Part shown: piece by piece, positions 36,110 to 44,206 of the stretch
Layout: each line of letters starts with the position of its first letter
How positions within the stretch are numbered: position 1 is the stretch's first letter
Assembly (NCBI GenBank): GCA_045596365.1
Contig: JAZOCE010000025.1
Location: 55,611-119,610 of the forward strand
From: RGIG4079 sp045596365
GTDB taxonomy: Bacteria > Bacteroidota > Bacteroidia > Bacteroidales > Muribaculaceae
Direction: 5' to 3'
DNA: 64,000 nt
Translations under genes and position numbers: made by a program
The notes under the pieces: model-generated
The model's database searches: none
Told to the model about the DNA's origin: nothing
What the model saw: the letters and a program-made list of their open reading frames with translations, nothing else

Positions 36110-36583
36110 ATGAAAAAATTTACTCTTGCAGCAGTGCTGGTACTCTTGTCGGCAACTGCAATTAATGCCACAGAAGTAGCTTATCGGTTGTTGATTTGGA
36201 TGGATTCCGGTGCACAAAGTGCATACGCTCTTTCAACCAAACCAAAAGTTACTTATGATGGAACGTTCCTTACAGTTTCGACAACATCGGTTTCGACTCA
36301 ATATCCTGCCGAAGATGTTTGGAAGTTTACATTGGATAAGATTGAAATAAGTGGCATTGAAGAAATTCTAAATGAAGTTCCCACTATGCGAATTGTTGGA
36401 GATGAAGTGATGTTTACCGGATGTCGTCCCGGTAGCGAAGTGCGCATGTTTAATGTCAACGGTCAGTCTCTTGCTGTAGAACAAGCCGATGTTGATGGCG
36501 CATTGCAAATTAATATCTCCCACCTCCCTCATGGCATATATGTCCTATCAACTGAAAGTATAACATATAAAATTATAAAATAA
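36110..36583 (+). CDS. Small secreted protein with sorting-domain-like C terminus
   Basis: Secreted protein of about 157 residues with the signal peptide KKFTLAAVLVLLSATAINA. A short middle part contains SVSTQYPAEDVWKFTLDKIE. The C-terminal domain of about 70 residues (VRMFNVNGQSLAV, LPHGIYVLS, ITYKIIK) resembles Por/type IX sorting tails. The frame extends to a TTG at 36089 and an ATG at 36101; the ATG at 36110 gives the best signal peptide. Function unknown. It overlaps the next gene by one base and shares its promoter. Confidence 0.65.
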   Translation: MKKFTLAAVLVLLSATAINATEVAYRLLIWMDSGAQSAYALSTKPKVTYDGTFLTVSTTSVSTQYPAEDVWKFTLDKIEISGIEEILNEVPTMRIVGDEVMFTGCRPGSEVRMFNVNGQSLAVEQADVDGALQINISHLPHGIYVLSTESITYKIIK

Positions 36584-37905
36584 TGAAAAACAATATTTTA
36601 GCAAAAATAACAGCAGTGTGTTTCTTTCTTGCAACTTGCTTTTCTGTTAGTGCGCAAGGAATCATGGTTTACACTAAAGATGGTAAGTTTGTAACTTACT
36701 CTTATTCTGATTTAGATAGTATCGTAACATTTGATGCAGCCGAAGAGGTGCCTGTTGTCCCATTTGAGAAAGGTACTGTGGGCTCTCTTGTAGATCTTGG
36801 CTTGTCAGTAGATTGGGCAAGTTGGAATGTCGGTGCTTCGTCAGAAGATGGTTTGGGGCATTATTTTGCATGGGCCGATACTACTTGGAAACATTCTTGT
36901 ACGCTTGTAAATTATATGCATTTTAAAGATGCCAATAATGATGGAGTGATTCAAGATGGTGAAATGACAGTCCTTGGAGATGTAAAAGAAACTAAACTTG
37001 ATGTTGCTCGAGTAGAGTGGGGTGGCGAATGGCGCATGCCTACAAAAGCTGAAATCGCTGAACTTATCGATAGCTGTGAGTGGACATGGACATCTGTTGG
37101 AGATGTTCAAGGATGGCGAGTAGCTCGCAATGGTAAGAATATCTTCCTCCCTGCTGCCGGATATCGTGATGGAACTGAGGTATATGAAGAAAACGAAGCC
37201 GGAAATTATATGGCGAGTACTTTGAGTGCCGATTCTACGATGGCTGATATCATGCGCTTTACCGCTGATACTTGTGCATGTGATAGCACCTATCGTTATT
37301 ATGGCTTTGTTGTGCGCCCTGTTGCGACTAAGCCCAATATTACCATTGCAAAAGAAGTTGACCTTGGCTTGCCAAGTGGAACAATTTGGGCAGGTTGGAA
37401 TGTAGGCGCTTCTGCACCACAGGAATACGGTAACCATTATGCATGGGGAGAAGTTGAAACAAAAGATGATTATATGCGTGAAACATATAAATTTTATGAT
37501 GCTGCAACTGATTCATATTCAACTCCAGTAAATGGAATAATTGGAGATCCTGAATATGATGTTGCTACTAAAGAATGGGGCGCAGAATGGCAAATTCCGA
37601 CGGATGTACAATTGCAGGAATTGATAGATAATTGTGAGTGGCGTTGGTATATATTCAATGATAAGAATGGTTATGTCGTAACAGGTCCTAATGGTAATGC
37701 GATTTTCTTGCCGGCTTCGGGGCTTAGGGCAAAAGGTAGTAAAATAAGTTTTGATGGGACTTGTGGCTATTATTCAACCGGCACTTTACATTCTGATTAT
37801 TTTACGAGGGCATTAGAAGCAAAAGAAACAAGTGTAAAGATAACTAATAGTAATTATCGTTTATATGGTTATACTATTCGCCCGGTAAAAGCAAAAACTG
37901 AGTAA
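36583..37905 (+). CDS. Secreted protein with two tandem copies of a VDLGL-type domain
   Basis: A 440-residue exported protein (signal peptide TAVCFFLATCFSVSAQ) with two tandem repeats of about 180 residues. Repeat one starts at VDLGLSVDWASWNVGAS (about residue 70) and repeat two at VDLGLPSGTIWAGWNVGAS (about residue 259). Both carry an AWGE-like turn, an EWGAEW or EWGGEWRMPT block and end in YGFVVRPV or YGYTIRPV. This module is frequent in secreted Bacteroidales proteins and resembles the Fibrobacter major paralogous domain. A binding or adhesion role is possible; no catalytic motif is seen. Confidence 0.65.
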   Translation: MKNNILAKITAVCFFLATCFSVSAQGIMVYTKDGKFVTYSYSDLDSIVTFDAAEEVPVVPFEKGTVGSLVDLGLSVDWASWNVGASSEDGLGHYFAWADTTWKHSCTLVNYMHFKDANNDGVIQDGEMTVLGDVKETKLDVARVEWGGEWRMPTKAEIAELIDSCEWTWTSVGDVQGWRVARNGKNIFLPAAGYRDGTEVYEENEAGNYMASTLSADSTMADIMRFTADTCACDSTYRYYGFVVRPVATKPNITIAKEVDLGLPSGTIWAGWNVGASAPQEYGNHYAWGEVETKDDYMRETYKFYDAATDSYSTPVNGIIGDPEYDVATKEWGAEWQIPTDVQLQELIDNCEWRWYIFNDKNGYVVTGPNGNAIFLPASGLRAKGSKISFDGTCGYYSTGTLHSDYFTRALEAKETSVKITNSNYRLYGYTIRPVKAKTE

Positions 37906-37915
37906 TAAAATAATT

Positions 37916-37951
37916 AATATCGCCTATGCTGGTTAAAGCATAGGCGATATT
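37916..37951. terminator. Terminator after the VDLGL-repeat protein
   Basis: A perfect 15-bp stem, AATATCGCCTATGCT (37916-37930) with AGCATAGGCGATATT (37937-37951), and a six-base loop. Confidence 0.85.
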
Positions 37952-38053
37952 ATTCTGTGATCACACTCACTTTTTATTGCTTTTTGATTTTGTCAGTGCG
38001 GAATATTAAAACCGATAATTGGTTTCTGATTTCTAACATTGTGGTGTGTATTT

Positions 38054-38440
38054 TTATAGGGAGAGAGAGTCTAATGTTGTGTGCCTGTTTGTCGAGTCGC
38101 TCCTGTAAATCTCGCACTTTGCTCTTAAAAGCGTTTTTTCTTCGATGAGTTTCTCTATTTTATCATCTTTCTCACGCAAATATTTTATTAATGAGTCTAA
38201 TGATGGCTGAGGCTCGTTTTTGGGCATTATCATTTCCCCTTCTCCTGTAATAAACCATCGTGGATTTAGCCAATCAAATGTTTGAATTATTTTAGCTATG
38301 AATTCATAGCTTGGTTTGTTGCGACGTTGTATCACACATCCTCTAACCGTTTGGTCTCCGGTCCCTATTTTTCGAGCAAAGGAAGCCACTGTCAATCCCT
38401 CTTTTTCAATGATTAAATTGATTCTATCACATATATCCAT
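38054..38440 (-). CDS. HTH (XRE/CI-like) regulator with C-terminal coiled coil
   Basis: A 128-residue protein. An N-terminal helix-turn-helix (TVASFARKIGTGDQTVRG, residues about 17-34) is followed by NPRWFITGEGEM, a turn typical of CI-like Bacteroidetes regulators. A charged coiled coil then covers residues about 80-112 (LIKYLREKDDKIEKLIEEK), likely for dimerisation. A perfect 12-bp inverted repeat starts 21 bases upstream of its ATG, and related sites lie at neighbouring promoters. A local autoregulated repressor is a reasonable inference. Confidence 0.78.
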   Translation of the reverse strand: MDICDRINLIIEKEGLTVASFARKIGTGDQTVRGCVIQRRNKPSYEFIAKIIQTFDWLNPRWFITGEGEMIMPKNEPQPSLDSLIKYLREKDDKIEKLIEEKTLLRAKCEIYRSDSTNRHTTLDSLSL

Positions 38441-38460
38441 ATAAAAATTAAATTTTTCAC

Positions 38461-38494
38461 AACATTTATTTGGCTATTTCAAATAAATGTTTGA
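38461..38494. promoter_or_regulatory. Inverted-repeat operator between the HTH gene and the giant lipoprotein gene
   Basis: AACATTTATTTG (38461-38472) and CAAATAAATGTT (38480-38491) are perfect 12-bp inverted arms, 7 bases apart. The right arm is part of TCAAATAAATGTTTGA (38479-38494), one base different from the sites at 36056 and 43524. Its TTTG could also be the -33 box for the plus-strand gene, with a poor -7 match at 38513-38520. Confidence 0.65.
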
Positions 38495-38619
38495 TATTTG
38501 TACTCAAATTTCCATTTCTGTATTGTAAATATAACAAAATGTTGTCAATAGAGGAAGGAAATTAACAAAAATTGAAGCGTAAGCTTAATAATATATTATT
38601 AATTTAAATCATTAAATTT

Positions 38620-41600
38620 ATGAGAAAACATTTTCTTAAAGTATCGCTCATTGGACTTCTCGCTGTTTCAATGCCGATGTCTTTCACAAGCTGTAAAGAC
38701 TACGATGATGACATTGAAGCATTGCAGAACTCTAATGCCGATTTGAGTAATCAATTGAGCGCATTGCAAGCTGCTTTAACAGCTAATCAACAAGCTGCAG
38801 CTGCTGCTCAAACTGCTGCCGATGCTGCTAAAGCTGCAGCTGACGAAGCTAAACAAGAAGCTGAACTTGCTAAGAAAGCTGCTGCTGAAGCAAAAGCTGA
38901 AGCTATTGAAGAAGCTATCGATCAAGTTAAATCAATGCTTTCAGGTTATGCTACTTCAGCTCAACTTGCTACATTGGCAGGTACAGTAGAAGGTATCCAA
39001 AAAGGTCTTAGCACTCTTGAAGCAAGCCTTAAAGAAGCAAATGCTGAAATTGATGAAAACGCACGTGCTATTGAAGCAATCAAAGTGCAAATTGCAGCTT
39101 TGGAAAAATTCCAAGCTGAAACAGGCAAAGATATCTCTGCTATAAAAGCTGATATCGAAGCTTTGAAAACTCAATTAAATTCAAAAATCACTAAAGACGA
39201 AGTTAACGCACTTCTTAACGAAGCTAATGCTAAGTTGACTAAAGAACTTAACTCAGCAGTTTCTACTCTTCAAGGAGTTATCTCTAATCGTCTTTCAAGC
39301 ATCACACTCGTTCCAAACTTGTATATCGATGGTATAGAAACAATCGAATTTGTTTCTTTGCAATATACAAATAAGGATAAAGCAGGTGATGTAGTGTTGA
39401 TTTCAACTGAAGAAAATGAAGTACAATATCGTTTGAACCCAACTACTGTTGGTGAGTCTGATATTGATGCTGCAAATATCAATTTCGTTGCTCTTCAAGC
39501 TACTGCCCGTGGCGTTGTTGAAGCTCCTATTGCATTTGCTAAATTCAATGGTATCGACAAAAACGGTATCATGTCAATATATGCTAAGAAAGCTAACACT
39601 AAATCATTGAATCTTCCTGGTAACCAAATTTATACAGTTGCAGTTGAAGTTCCCATCGCTAAAGATCTTTGCGACGCTGAAAATCCTGATCAAAAGGTTT
39701 ATTCAGAATATGCTCGCTTGTATGAAGGCGTGAAAGAACCACACATTGCAAAGAAACCATATACTTGTCCTGCAGGTCATGCTGATTGTGCCGACGGTGC
39801 ACACTATTATGACGCTACTATTTGGGATGCAAGTGTTGCTAACGATGAATGTGTAGTTAAAGAGGTTAACTATAATGAAACACTTGACTTGCGTACATTG
39901 GTAACAGGCTGTGCTATTGAAGATATCTCTCTTGAAGATGGCTCTATTAAAACTGTTGCAACTCAAATGACTGCTGAACAACTTGCTAAATATGGTCTTG
40001 AATTCCGTTTTGCAATCCCTACTCAAAAATATGATACTGATGCTCCTAACGGAACTAACCAACAAGTATTTGGCGCATTGAAAGAAGATGGTTACACTAT
40101 CTATTCTAAACTTCCAAACAATATGACTGATAACCGTGCTGCTATCGACAAACAACCTATCGTGATGGTTGAATTGTTTGACGTTAAGAATAACAAAGTT
40201 GCAGATCGTCGTTATTTCAAAATTAAATGGACAGAAAAAGCTCAAGTTCCTGTGAAAGATATGCCAACTGTAGTTATTGCAGAATGGAATCATCCTACTG
40301 AAATTCTTGGTTGTGAAGCTACTTCTATGGGCTTGAATTGGGAATATTTCATTAATAATGTATATGCTCCGGAAATTAAGGCTAATATTCAAGTTCCTAA
40401 TGAAGATGGTACTGCATATGTTACAGTAAATGAAGTGGTTAAGCCAGATATGTCTTATGAAGATTTCTATACAATCTATCCAGAAGAAAATGTAACTATT
40501 TCACTTGTGTCTCTTAATGCAGATGGTTCTGCAGGATCAAATAATGATGTTCAACTTCCTGTGCTTTACTCTAACGTAAATGCTGATGCTAATGCTCTTG
40601 GTTGGACTTTGACTCCAGAGGAAATCGGTACTGTTGTTAAGGTTAACTCATCTACAGTTCTTCATAGCTATGAATTAGTAAATAACTCTTATGTTGCAAC
40701 TATCACATGGGTTCCTACTGACAAGAAAAAATATGCAACTCTTCAAATGAAGATTACTCGTACTTTTGACCTTGGTGTTGTTCCATCTATCAATGGTTTC
40801 TTTGGTAACTATTGGGCAGACGATTATAAAACATATGAAGTTTATCCTGTTCAATATTCTTCAACTGCTCAAAAAGAACTTGGTAATCAAACTTGTATTT
40901 TCCATAATAACTTAATGAATGGTTATACATTTGCATCTAATGGTTTCATTGTAAAAGATCTTAGCGATTGTGGTACATGGGATATGCAATTCTGCAAAGA
41001 TAATCAACAAGCAGGTTATGCTCCAGAATATATAGGTGCCGAACCTGATACATTAAGAGATAGTGATATCGCTGGATATAATTTGATGTATAATAAATCT
41101 ACATTGGCAGCGAAATTATTATGGTCAGATGGTCATACATCATGGTGTGGTAATCCTGCTCATAATGAAACTTATGTAGAATTATACAAAGAAGGTAAAG
41201 GTTTGCTTAATAAGACTTCTCACGTAGGAATTTGGGCAACTATTAATCCTTGGAATTATATTCCGGTATATGATTATAATCTTAAGTTTATTGAGCCATT
41301 GAATATCTCAACTGCAGCTCTTGAAGGAGAATTCCAAGATGGTATCATGTATGGTAGCAAATTCTCATGGAAAGATGTATTTACAATGCGTGACTGCTTT
41401 GGTTACAAAGTAGGTGGTGTTAATGGAAATGCTGAAAAAGATAGATATGCTACTGAACTTGCTCCTTATTATGAAGTAGAAACACCAACTTGGGTATTTG
41501 ATGATCCAGCTGCTAAGAAAGTAAACATCAAGTTTGGTTTCAAATGGGATGGTAAGAATATTGTAGTTAATCCAGATGCTACTGTTGATACTGCAATGGA

Positions 41601-41814
41601 TATTTTGACATTGGAAAGCTATACAACAGGTGGTAATATTCCTTCATTGCAAGTTGAAGGTAACGAAGATGAATATCTTGTATTCTATTCTAATATGGGT
41701 TCTCAGGTAAATCAAGAATTCTATATTTGGGCACAAGTTTCAGTTGCCTATGGATGGGGTTCTGGTAGCGCATGGCTTCCTATCAAGGTTAAACCTATGG
41801 ATTCTAAACAATAA
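38620..41814 (+). CDS. Large coiled-coil surface lipoprotein (PL29 N-terminal-domain type)
   Basis: A 1064-residue lipoprotein: signal peptide with lipobox SFTSC (Cys at about residue 26), then an acidic KDYDDDI stretch. A long Ala-rich coiled coil (residues about 35-105, repeats such as AADAAKAAADEAKQEA) continues to about residue 225, followed by a large beta-rich region. A compact Cys/His cluster (C383, H387, C390, H395) and a second pair (C843, H848) could bind metal. The start of the protein matches what databases call a PL29 lyase N-terminal domain, but no lyase motif is seen. Regular codon use and a strong terminator suggest high expression. Confidence 0.7.
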   Translation: MRKHFLKVSLIGLLAVSMPMSFTSCKDYDDDIEALQNSNADLSNQLSALQAALTANQQAAAAAQTAADAAKAAADEAKQEAELAKKAAAEAKAEAIEEAIDQVKSMLSGYATSAQLATLAGTVEGIQKGLSTLEASLKEANAEIDENARAIEAIKVQIAALEKFQAETGKDISAIKADIEALKTQLNSKITKDEVNALLNEANAKLTKELNSAVSTLQGVISNRLSSITLVPNLYIDGIETIEFVSLQYTNKDKAGDVVLISTEENEVQYRLNPTTVGESDIDAANINFVALQATARGVVEAPIAFAKFNGIDKNGIMSIYAKKANTKSLNLPGNQIYTVAVEVPIAKDLCDAENPDQKVYSEYARLYEGVKEPHIAKKPYTCPAGHADCADGAHYYDATIWDASVANDECVVKEVNYNETLDLRTLVTGCAIEDISLEDGSIKTVATQMTAEQLAKYGLEFRFAIPTQKYDTDAPNGTNQQVFGALKEDGYTIYSKLPNNMTDNRAAIDKQPIVMVELFDVKNNKVADRRYFKIKWTEKAQVPVKDMPTVVIAEWNHPTEILGCEATSMGLNWEYFINNVYAPEIKANIQVPNEDGTAYVTVNEVVKPDMSYEDFYTIYPEENVTISLVSLNADGSAGSNNDVQLPVLYSNVNADANALGWTLTPEEIGTVVKVNSSTVLHSYELVNNSYVATITWVPTDKKKYATLQMKITRTFDLGVVPSINGFFGNYWADDYKTYEVYPVQYSSTAQKELGNQTCIFHNNLMNGYTFASNGFIVKDLSDCGTWDMQFCKDNQQAGYAPEYIGAEPDTLRDSDIAGYNLMYNKSTLAAKLLWSDGHTSWCGNPAHNETYVELYKEGKGLLNKTSHVGIWATINPWNYIPVYDYNLKFIEPLNISTAALEGEFQDGIMYGSKFSWKDVFTMRDCFGYKVGGVNGNAEKDRYATELAPYYEVETPTWVFDDPAAKKVNIKFGFKWDGKNIVVNPDATVDTAMDILTLESYTTGGNIPSLQVEGNEDEYLVFYSNMGSQVNQEFYIWAQVSVAYGWGSGSAWLPIKVKPMDSKQ

Positions 41815-41837
41815 GCAATTTGAAGTGCTAATATAAT

Positions 41838-41871
41838 AAAGGGGGGGTGCGCTGCGGTGCCCCCCTTTTTT
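41838..41871 (+). terminator. Strong GC-rich terminator of the giant lipoprotein gene
   Basis: AAAGGGGGG pairs with CCCCCCTTT around a GC-rich loop, followed by TTTTTTG. It ends the transcript just before the next lipoprotein gene at 41883. Confidence 0.85.
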
Positions 41872-41882
41872 GAAATTAAGAT

Positions 41883-42380
41883 ATGAAAAATCTGAAGTAT
41901 TTATTTATCGTGCTGGTTGCTGTCATGATGGTGGCGTGTGGTGGTGAAAAGAAAAAATCGGTTGAAATTGCTGAGCCGATAAATCCCCGCATCGACCAAA
42001 CAATGGAGCACAGCAACATGGATGAGGAGGAGTTGACCTATCTTGCAACTCAATATCTCGATTTTTTGAAAGCAAAGGATTTTGAATCGGCACTTGCTAT
42101 GTTGAAATCGTTTGATGGAAAGAATGTTGTACCGTTGAACGAGGCTCAAAAAAACAGCTTGAAACGTGTTTATACAGCCTATCCGGTGTTTGGCTACACA
42201 ATCGATGATATTGTGTTTTATAGTGAAACAGATACTGAGATTAAGTACACAATCATTTTGTTTGAAAAGCAGTATGATGACGATCTTCCTAATACAGTTA
42301 AGTCGATTCTTACTCCAAAACGTATTGATGGGGCATGGAATCTTTGTGTAGATAATCGTTCAGTGGGTGAAAAAATATAA
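41883..42380 (+). CDS. Small lipoprotein, NTF2-like
   Basis: A 165-residue lipoprotein with lipobox MVAC (Cys at about residue 19) and a Lys-rich linker (GGEKKKS). The compact alpha/beta domain runs YLDFLKAKDFESALAML, FGYTIDDIVFYSETDTEIKY, GAWNLCVDNR and resembles cystatin/NTF2-like periplasmic proteins. It sits 12 bases upstream of an OmpA gene and probably shares its transcript. Function unknown. Confidence 0.6.
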   Translation: MKNLKYLFIVLVAVMMVACGGEKKKSVEIAEPINPRIDQTMEHSNMDEEELTYLATQYLDFLKAKDFESALAMLKSFDGKNVVPLNEAQKNSLKRVYTAYPVFGYTIDDIVFYSETDTEIKYTIILFEKQYDDDLPNTVKSILTPKRIDGAWNLCVDNRSVGEKI

Positions 42381-42392
42381 AAATATTAGATT

Positions 42393-43505
42393 ATGAAAAA
42401 GTATTTAGTATTAATGGTTGCGGCGGTGCTATCACTCTCGGTTGTTGCTCAGGAGCAACAAGAGTTGAGAATTAAGGAGCCCGGTCGCACTGAGTTCCAA
42501 AAGCATTGGTTTATGCAAGCGCAAGGCGGTGCTGCATACACTCTTGGAGAAGCTGCATTTGGAGACTTGATATCTCCTGCAGCAGCATTGAATGTGGGTT
42601 ATAGTTTCAGTCCTGTGTTCCGTGTACGCCTTGGCGTTTCAGGATGGGAAGCTCGTGGAAGTTGGGTAACTCCTCGCCAAAACTATAAGTTTAATTTTGT
42701 TCAAGGAAACCTTGACGCTGTGCTTGATTTGAGTAACCTATTCTGTGGTTTTAATCCTAAGCGTACTCTTGATATATATGCTTTCCTTGGCGCAGGTTAT
42801 AACTATGGATTTGATAATGATGAAGCGGTGGCTATTGCTGATGCCGGTTATGATTTGCGTTACTTGTGGCGTGATTCAAAAAGCCTTGTTGCCGGTCGTG
42901 GAGGTCTTGGAATGGACATCCGTTTAAGTGATGTTGTTTCTCTTAATGTTGAAGCTAATGCCAATGTGCTTTCCGATCATTTCAACTCAAAGAAAGCCGG
43001 TAATGCCGACTGGCATTTCAATGGTCTCGTGGGCTTGACTGTCAAGTTTGGCAAAAGCTACAAGGAAATTCCTCCGGTATATTATGAGCCGGAACCTGTT
43101 CCCGAGCCTGAGCCTGTTCCTGCTCCTGTAGTTGAAGAACCAAAACCCGCTCCTGCTCCTGTAGTAGTGGAAGAGGTGAAGGTTGAACCTATCGTGCGTG
43201 ATATTTTCTTCACTATCAATTCTTCTAAAATTCGCGAAAGCGAACAAGTGAAGGTTGATGAACTTGTAGCTTATATGAATCAGTACCCTGAATCTAAGGT
43301 TGTAATTACCGGTTATGCTGATAAAGCTACGGGTAATGCTTCTATCAATGAACGCATTTCTAAACGTCGTGCTCAATCAGTAGCCGATGCCATTGCTGCC
43401 GCCGGTATTGCTACTGACCGCATTACTACTGATGCAAAAGGAGATACAGAACAACCATTTGAAGTGATGGAAAGCAATCGTGTGTCGATTTGTATTGCAG
43501 AATAA
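42393..43505 (+). CDS. OmpA family protein with Pro-rich linker
   Basis: A 370-residue protein: signal peptide (VLMVAAVLSLSVVAQ), an N-terminal beta-barrel to about residue 225, a Pro/Glu/Val linker (PEPEPVPAPVVEEPKP, residues about 230-268), and an OmpA C-terminal domain (ITGYADKATGNASINERISK, then NRVSICIAE). The linker should span the periplasm to peptidoglycan. It differs from the two tandem OmpA proteins at 21-24 kb by this linker. Probably cotranscribed with the lipoprotein upstream. Confidence 0.88.
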   Translation: MKKYLVLMVAAVLSLSVVAQEQQELRIKEPGRTEFQKHWFMQAQGGAAYTLGEAAFGDLISPAAALNVGYSFSPVFRVRLGVSGWEARGSWVTPRQNYKFNFVQGNLDAVLDLSNLFCGFNPKRTLDIYAFLGAGYNYGFDNDEAVAIADAGYDLRYLWRDSKSLVAGRGGLGMDIRLSDVVSLNVEANANVLSDHFNSKKAGNADWHFNGLVGLTVKFGKSYKEIPPVYYEPEPVPEPEPVPAPVVEEPKPAPAPVVVEEVKVEPIVRDIFFTINSSKIRESEQVKVDELVAYMNQYPESKVVITGYADKATGNASINERISKRRAQSVADAIAAAGIATDRITTDAKGDTEQPFEVMESNRVSICIAE

Positions 43506-43523
43506 AATTTTTTAACAATAAAA

Positions 43524-43566
43524 TCAAATATTTATTTGATTTTATAAAATATATGTATTAACTTTG
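43524..43566 (+). promoter_or_regulatory. Consensus promoter overlapped by the 16-bp palindrome
   Basis: TTTG (43535-43538), 20 bases, TAACTTTG (43559-43566): a perfect promoter. TCAAATATTTATTTGA at 43524-43539, the exact reverse complement of the site at 36056-36071, covers the -33 box, so a bound regulator would block it. Confidence 0.65.
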
Positions 43567-43571
43567 CTCTT

Positions 43572-43680
43572 GGTATTATATTATTAACAGTACTTTATAA
43601 CAGCAAAGGCAGAGAATTAATTTATTTCTTATCACATGTTTCTTGAGACTGTCTGTGAAGATCGTCTCAAGTTTTTTTAT
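43572..43680 (+). ncRNA. Candidate small RNA of about 108 nt
   Basis: Starts about six bases after a perfect promoter and ends at a clear terminator (43642-43678), with no reading frame of note between. It lies between an OmpA gene and a thioredoxin-like gene, both on the plus strand. The transcript would be nearly all untranslated. I do not recognise a known RNA family. The alternative is that the terminator only serves the ompA gene. Confidence 0.45.
43642..43678 (+). terminator. Terminator of the candidate small RNA or ompA
   Basis: CTTGAGAC (43642-43649) pairs with GTCTCAAG (43664-43671) and is followed by seven T. Confidence 0.85.
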
Positions 43681-43731
43681 TTTGTGCAGATGTGCTATTT
43701 TTGTAGTGTATAAATGAATTGATATTGAAAT

Positions 43732-44202
43732 ATGAAACAGAGATTATTAATATTGTGGATTTTTGTTACAGTGATGTGTGTGCAGGCTGTGGCACAAATG
43801 AGCATTATAAATGTGCAGCTCTCTGATGTAAATGGAGAAAAGCACCAATTAAGTGACTATAAAGGGAAATATGTATATGTTGATTTGTGGGCGTCATGGT
43901 GCGGTCCATGTAATATGGAAATTCCCTATTTGCAAGAACTTGAACGTACTTTAGATAATGATATGGTGGAGTTTGTGGCAATCTCTATTGATGAAGATGT
44001 GCGATCTTGGAAAGCTGCACTCACTCGAAATAAAATGACCGGGCATCAATTTATTGCTCCTTCGGAATTACCTATATTGTTGAGACTCAGGAGTATTCCT
44101 CGTTATATGATATTGGATAAAGAGGGCAAAGTCCTTTACTCCAATGCTCCACGCCCAAGTTCAGGTGCTATTATCAAGAAAATATTATCGGAGTTGAAAT
44201 AG
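43732..44202 (+). CDS. TlpA-like thioredoxin-fold protein
   Basis: A 156-residue exported protein with signal peptide (WIFVTVMCVQAVAQ) and a TlpA/ResA-type fold. The redox motif is WASWCGPCNMEIPYLQ (Cys at about residues 59 and 62), the cis-Pro is in RSIPRYMILD. It should act on disulfides in the periplasm. The partner is unknown; the OmpA and lipoproteins upstream are possible clients only by proximity. Confidence 0.88.
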   Translation: MKQRLLILWIFVTVMCVQAVAQMSIINVQLSDVNGEKHQLSDYKGKYVYVDLWASWCGPCNMEIPYLQELERTLDNDMVEFVAISIDEDVRSWKAALTRNKMTGHQFIAPSELPILLRLRSIPRYMILDKEGKVLYSNAPRPSSGAIIKKILSELK

Positions 44203-44206
44203 GGGA

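Noticed and set aside
36841..37437. Antisense reading frame of 198 codons in the VDLGL-repeat gene
   Set aside because: Shadow frame with no domain and no promoter; the plus-strand gene has a signal peptide and repeats.
39703..40392. Long antisense reading frame of 229 codons inside the giant lipoprotein gene
   Set aside because: It is the shadow of a codon-biased gene; composition is odd and it has no start context or recognisable domain.
38620..41814. Polysaccharide lyase
   Set aside because: Only the N-terminal coiled-coil part resembles the PL29-associated domain; no catalytic lyase motif was recognised.
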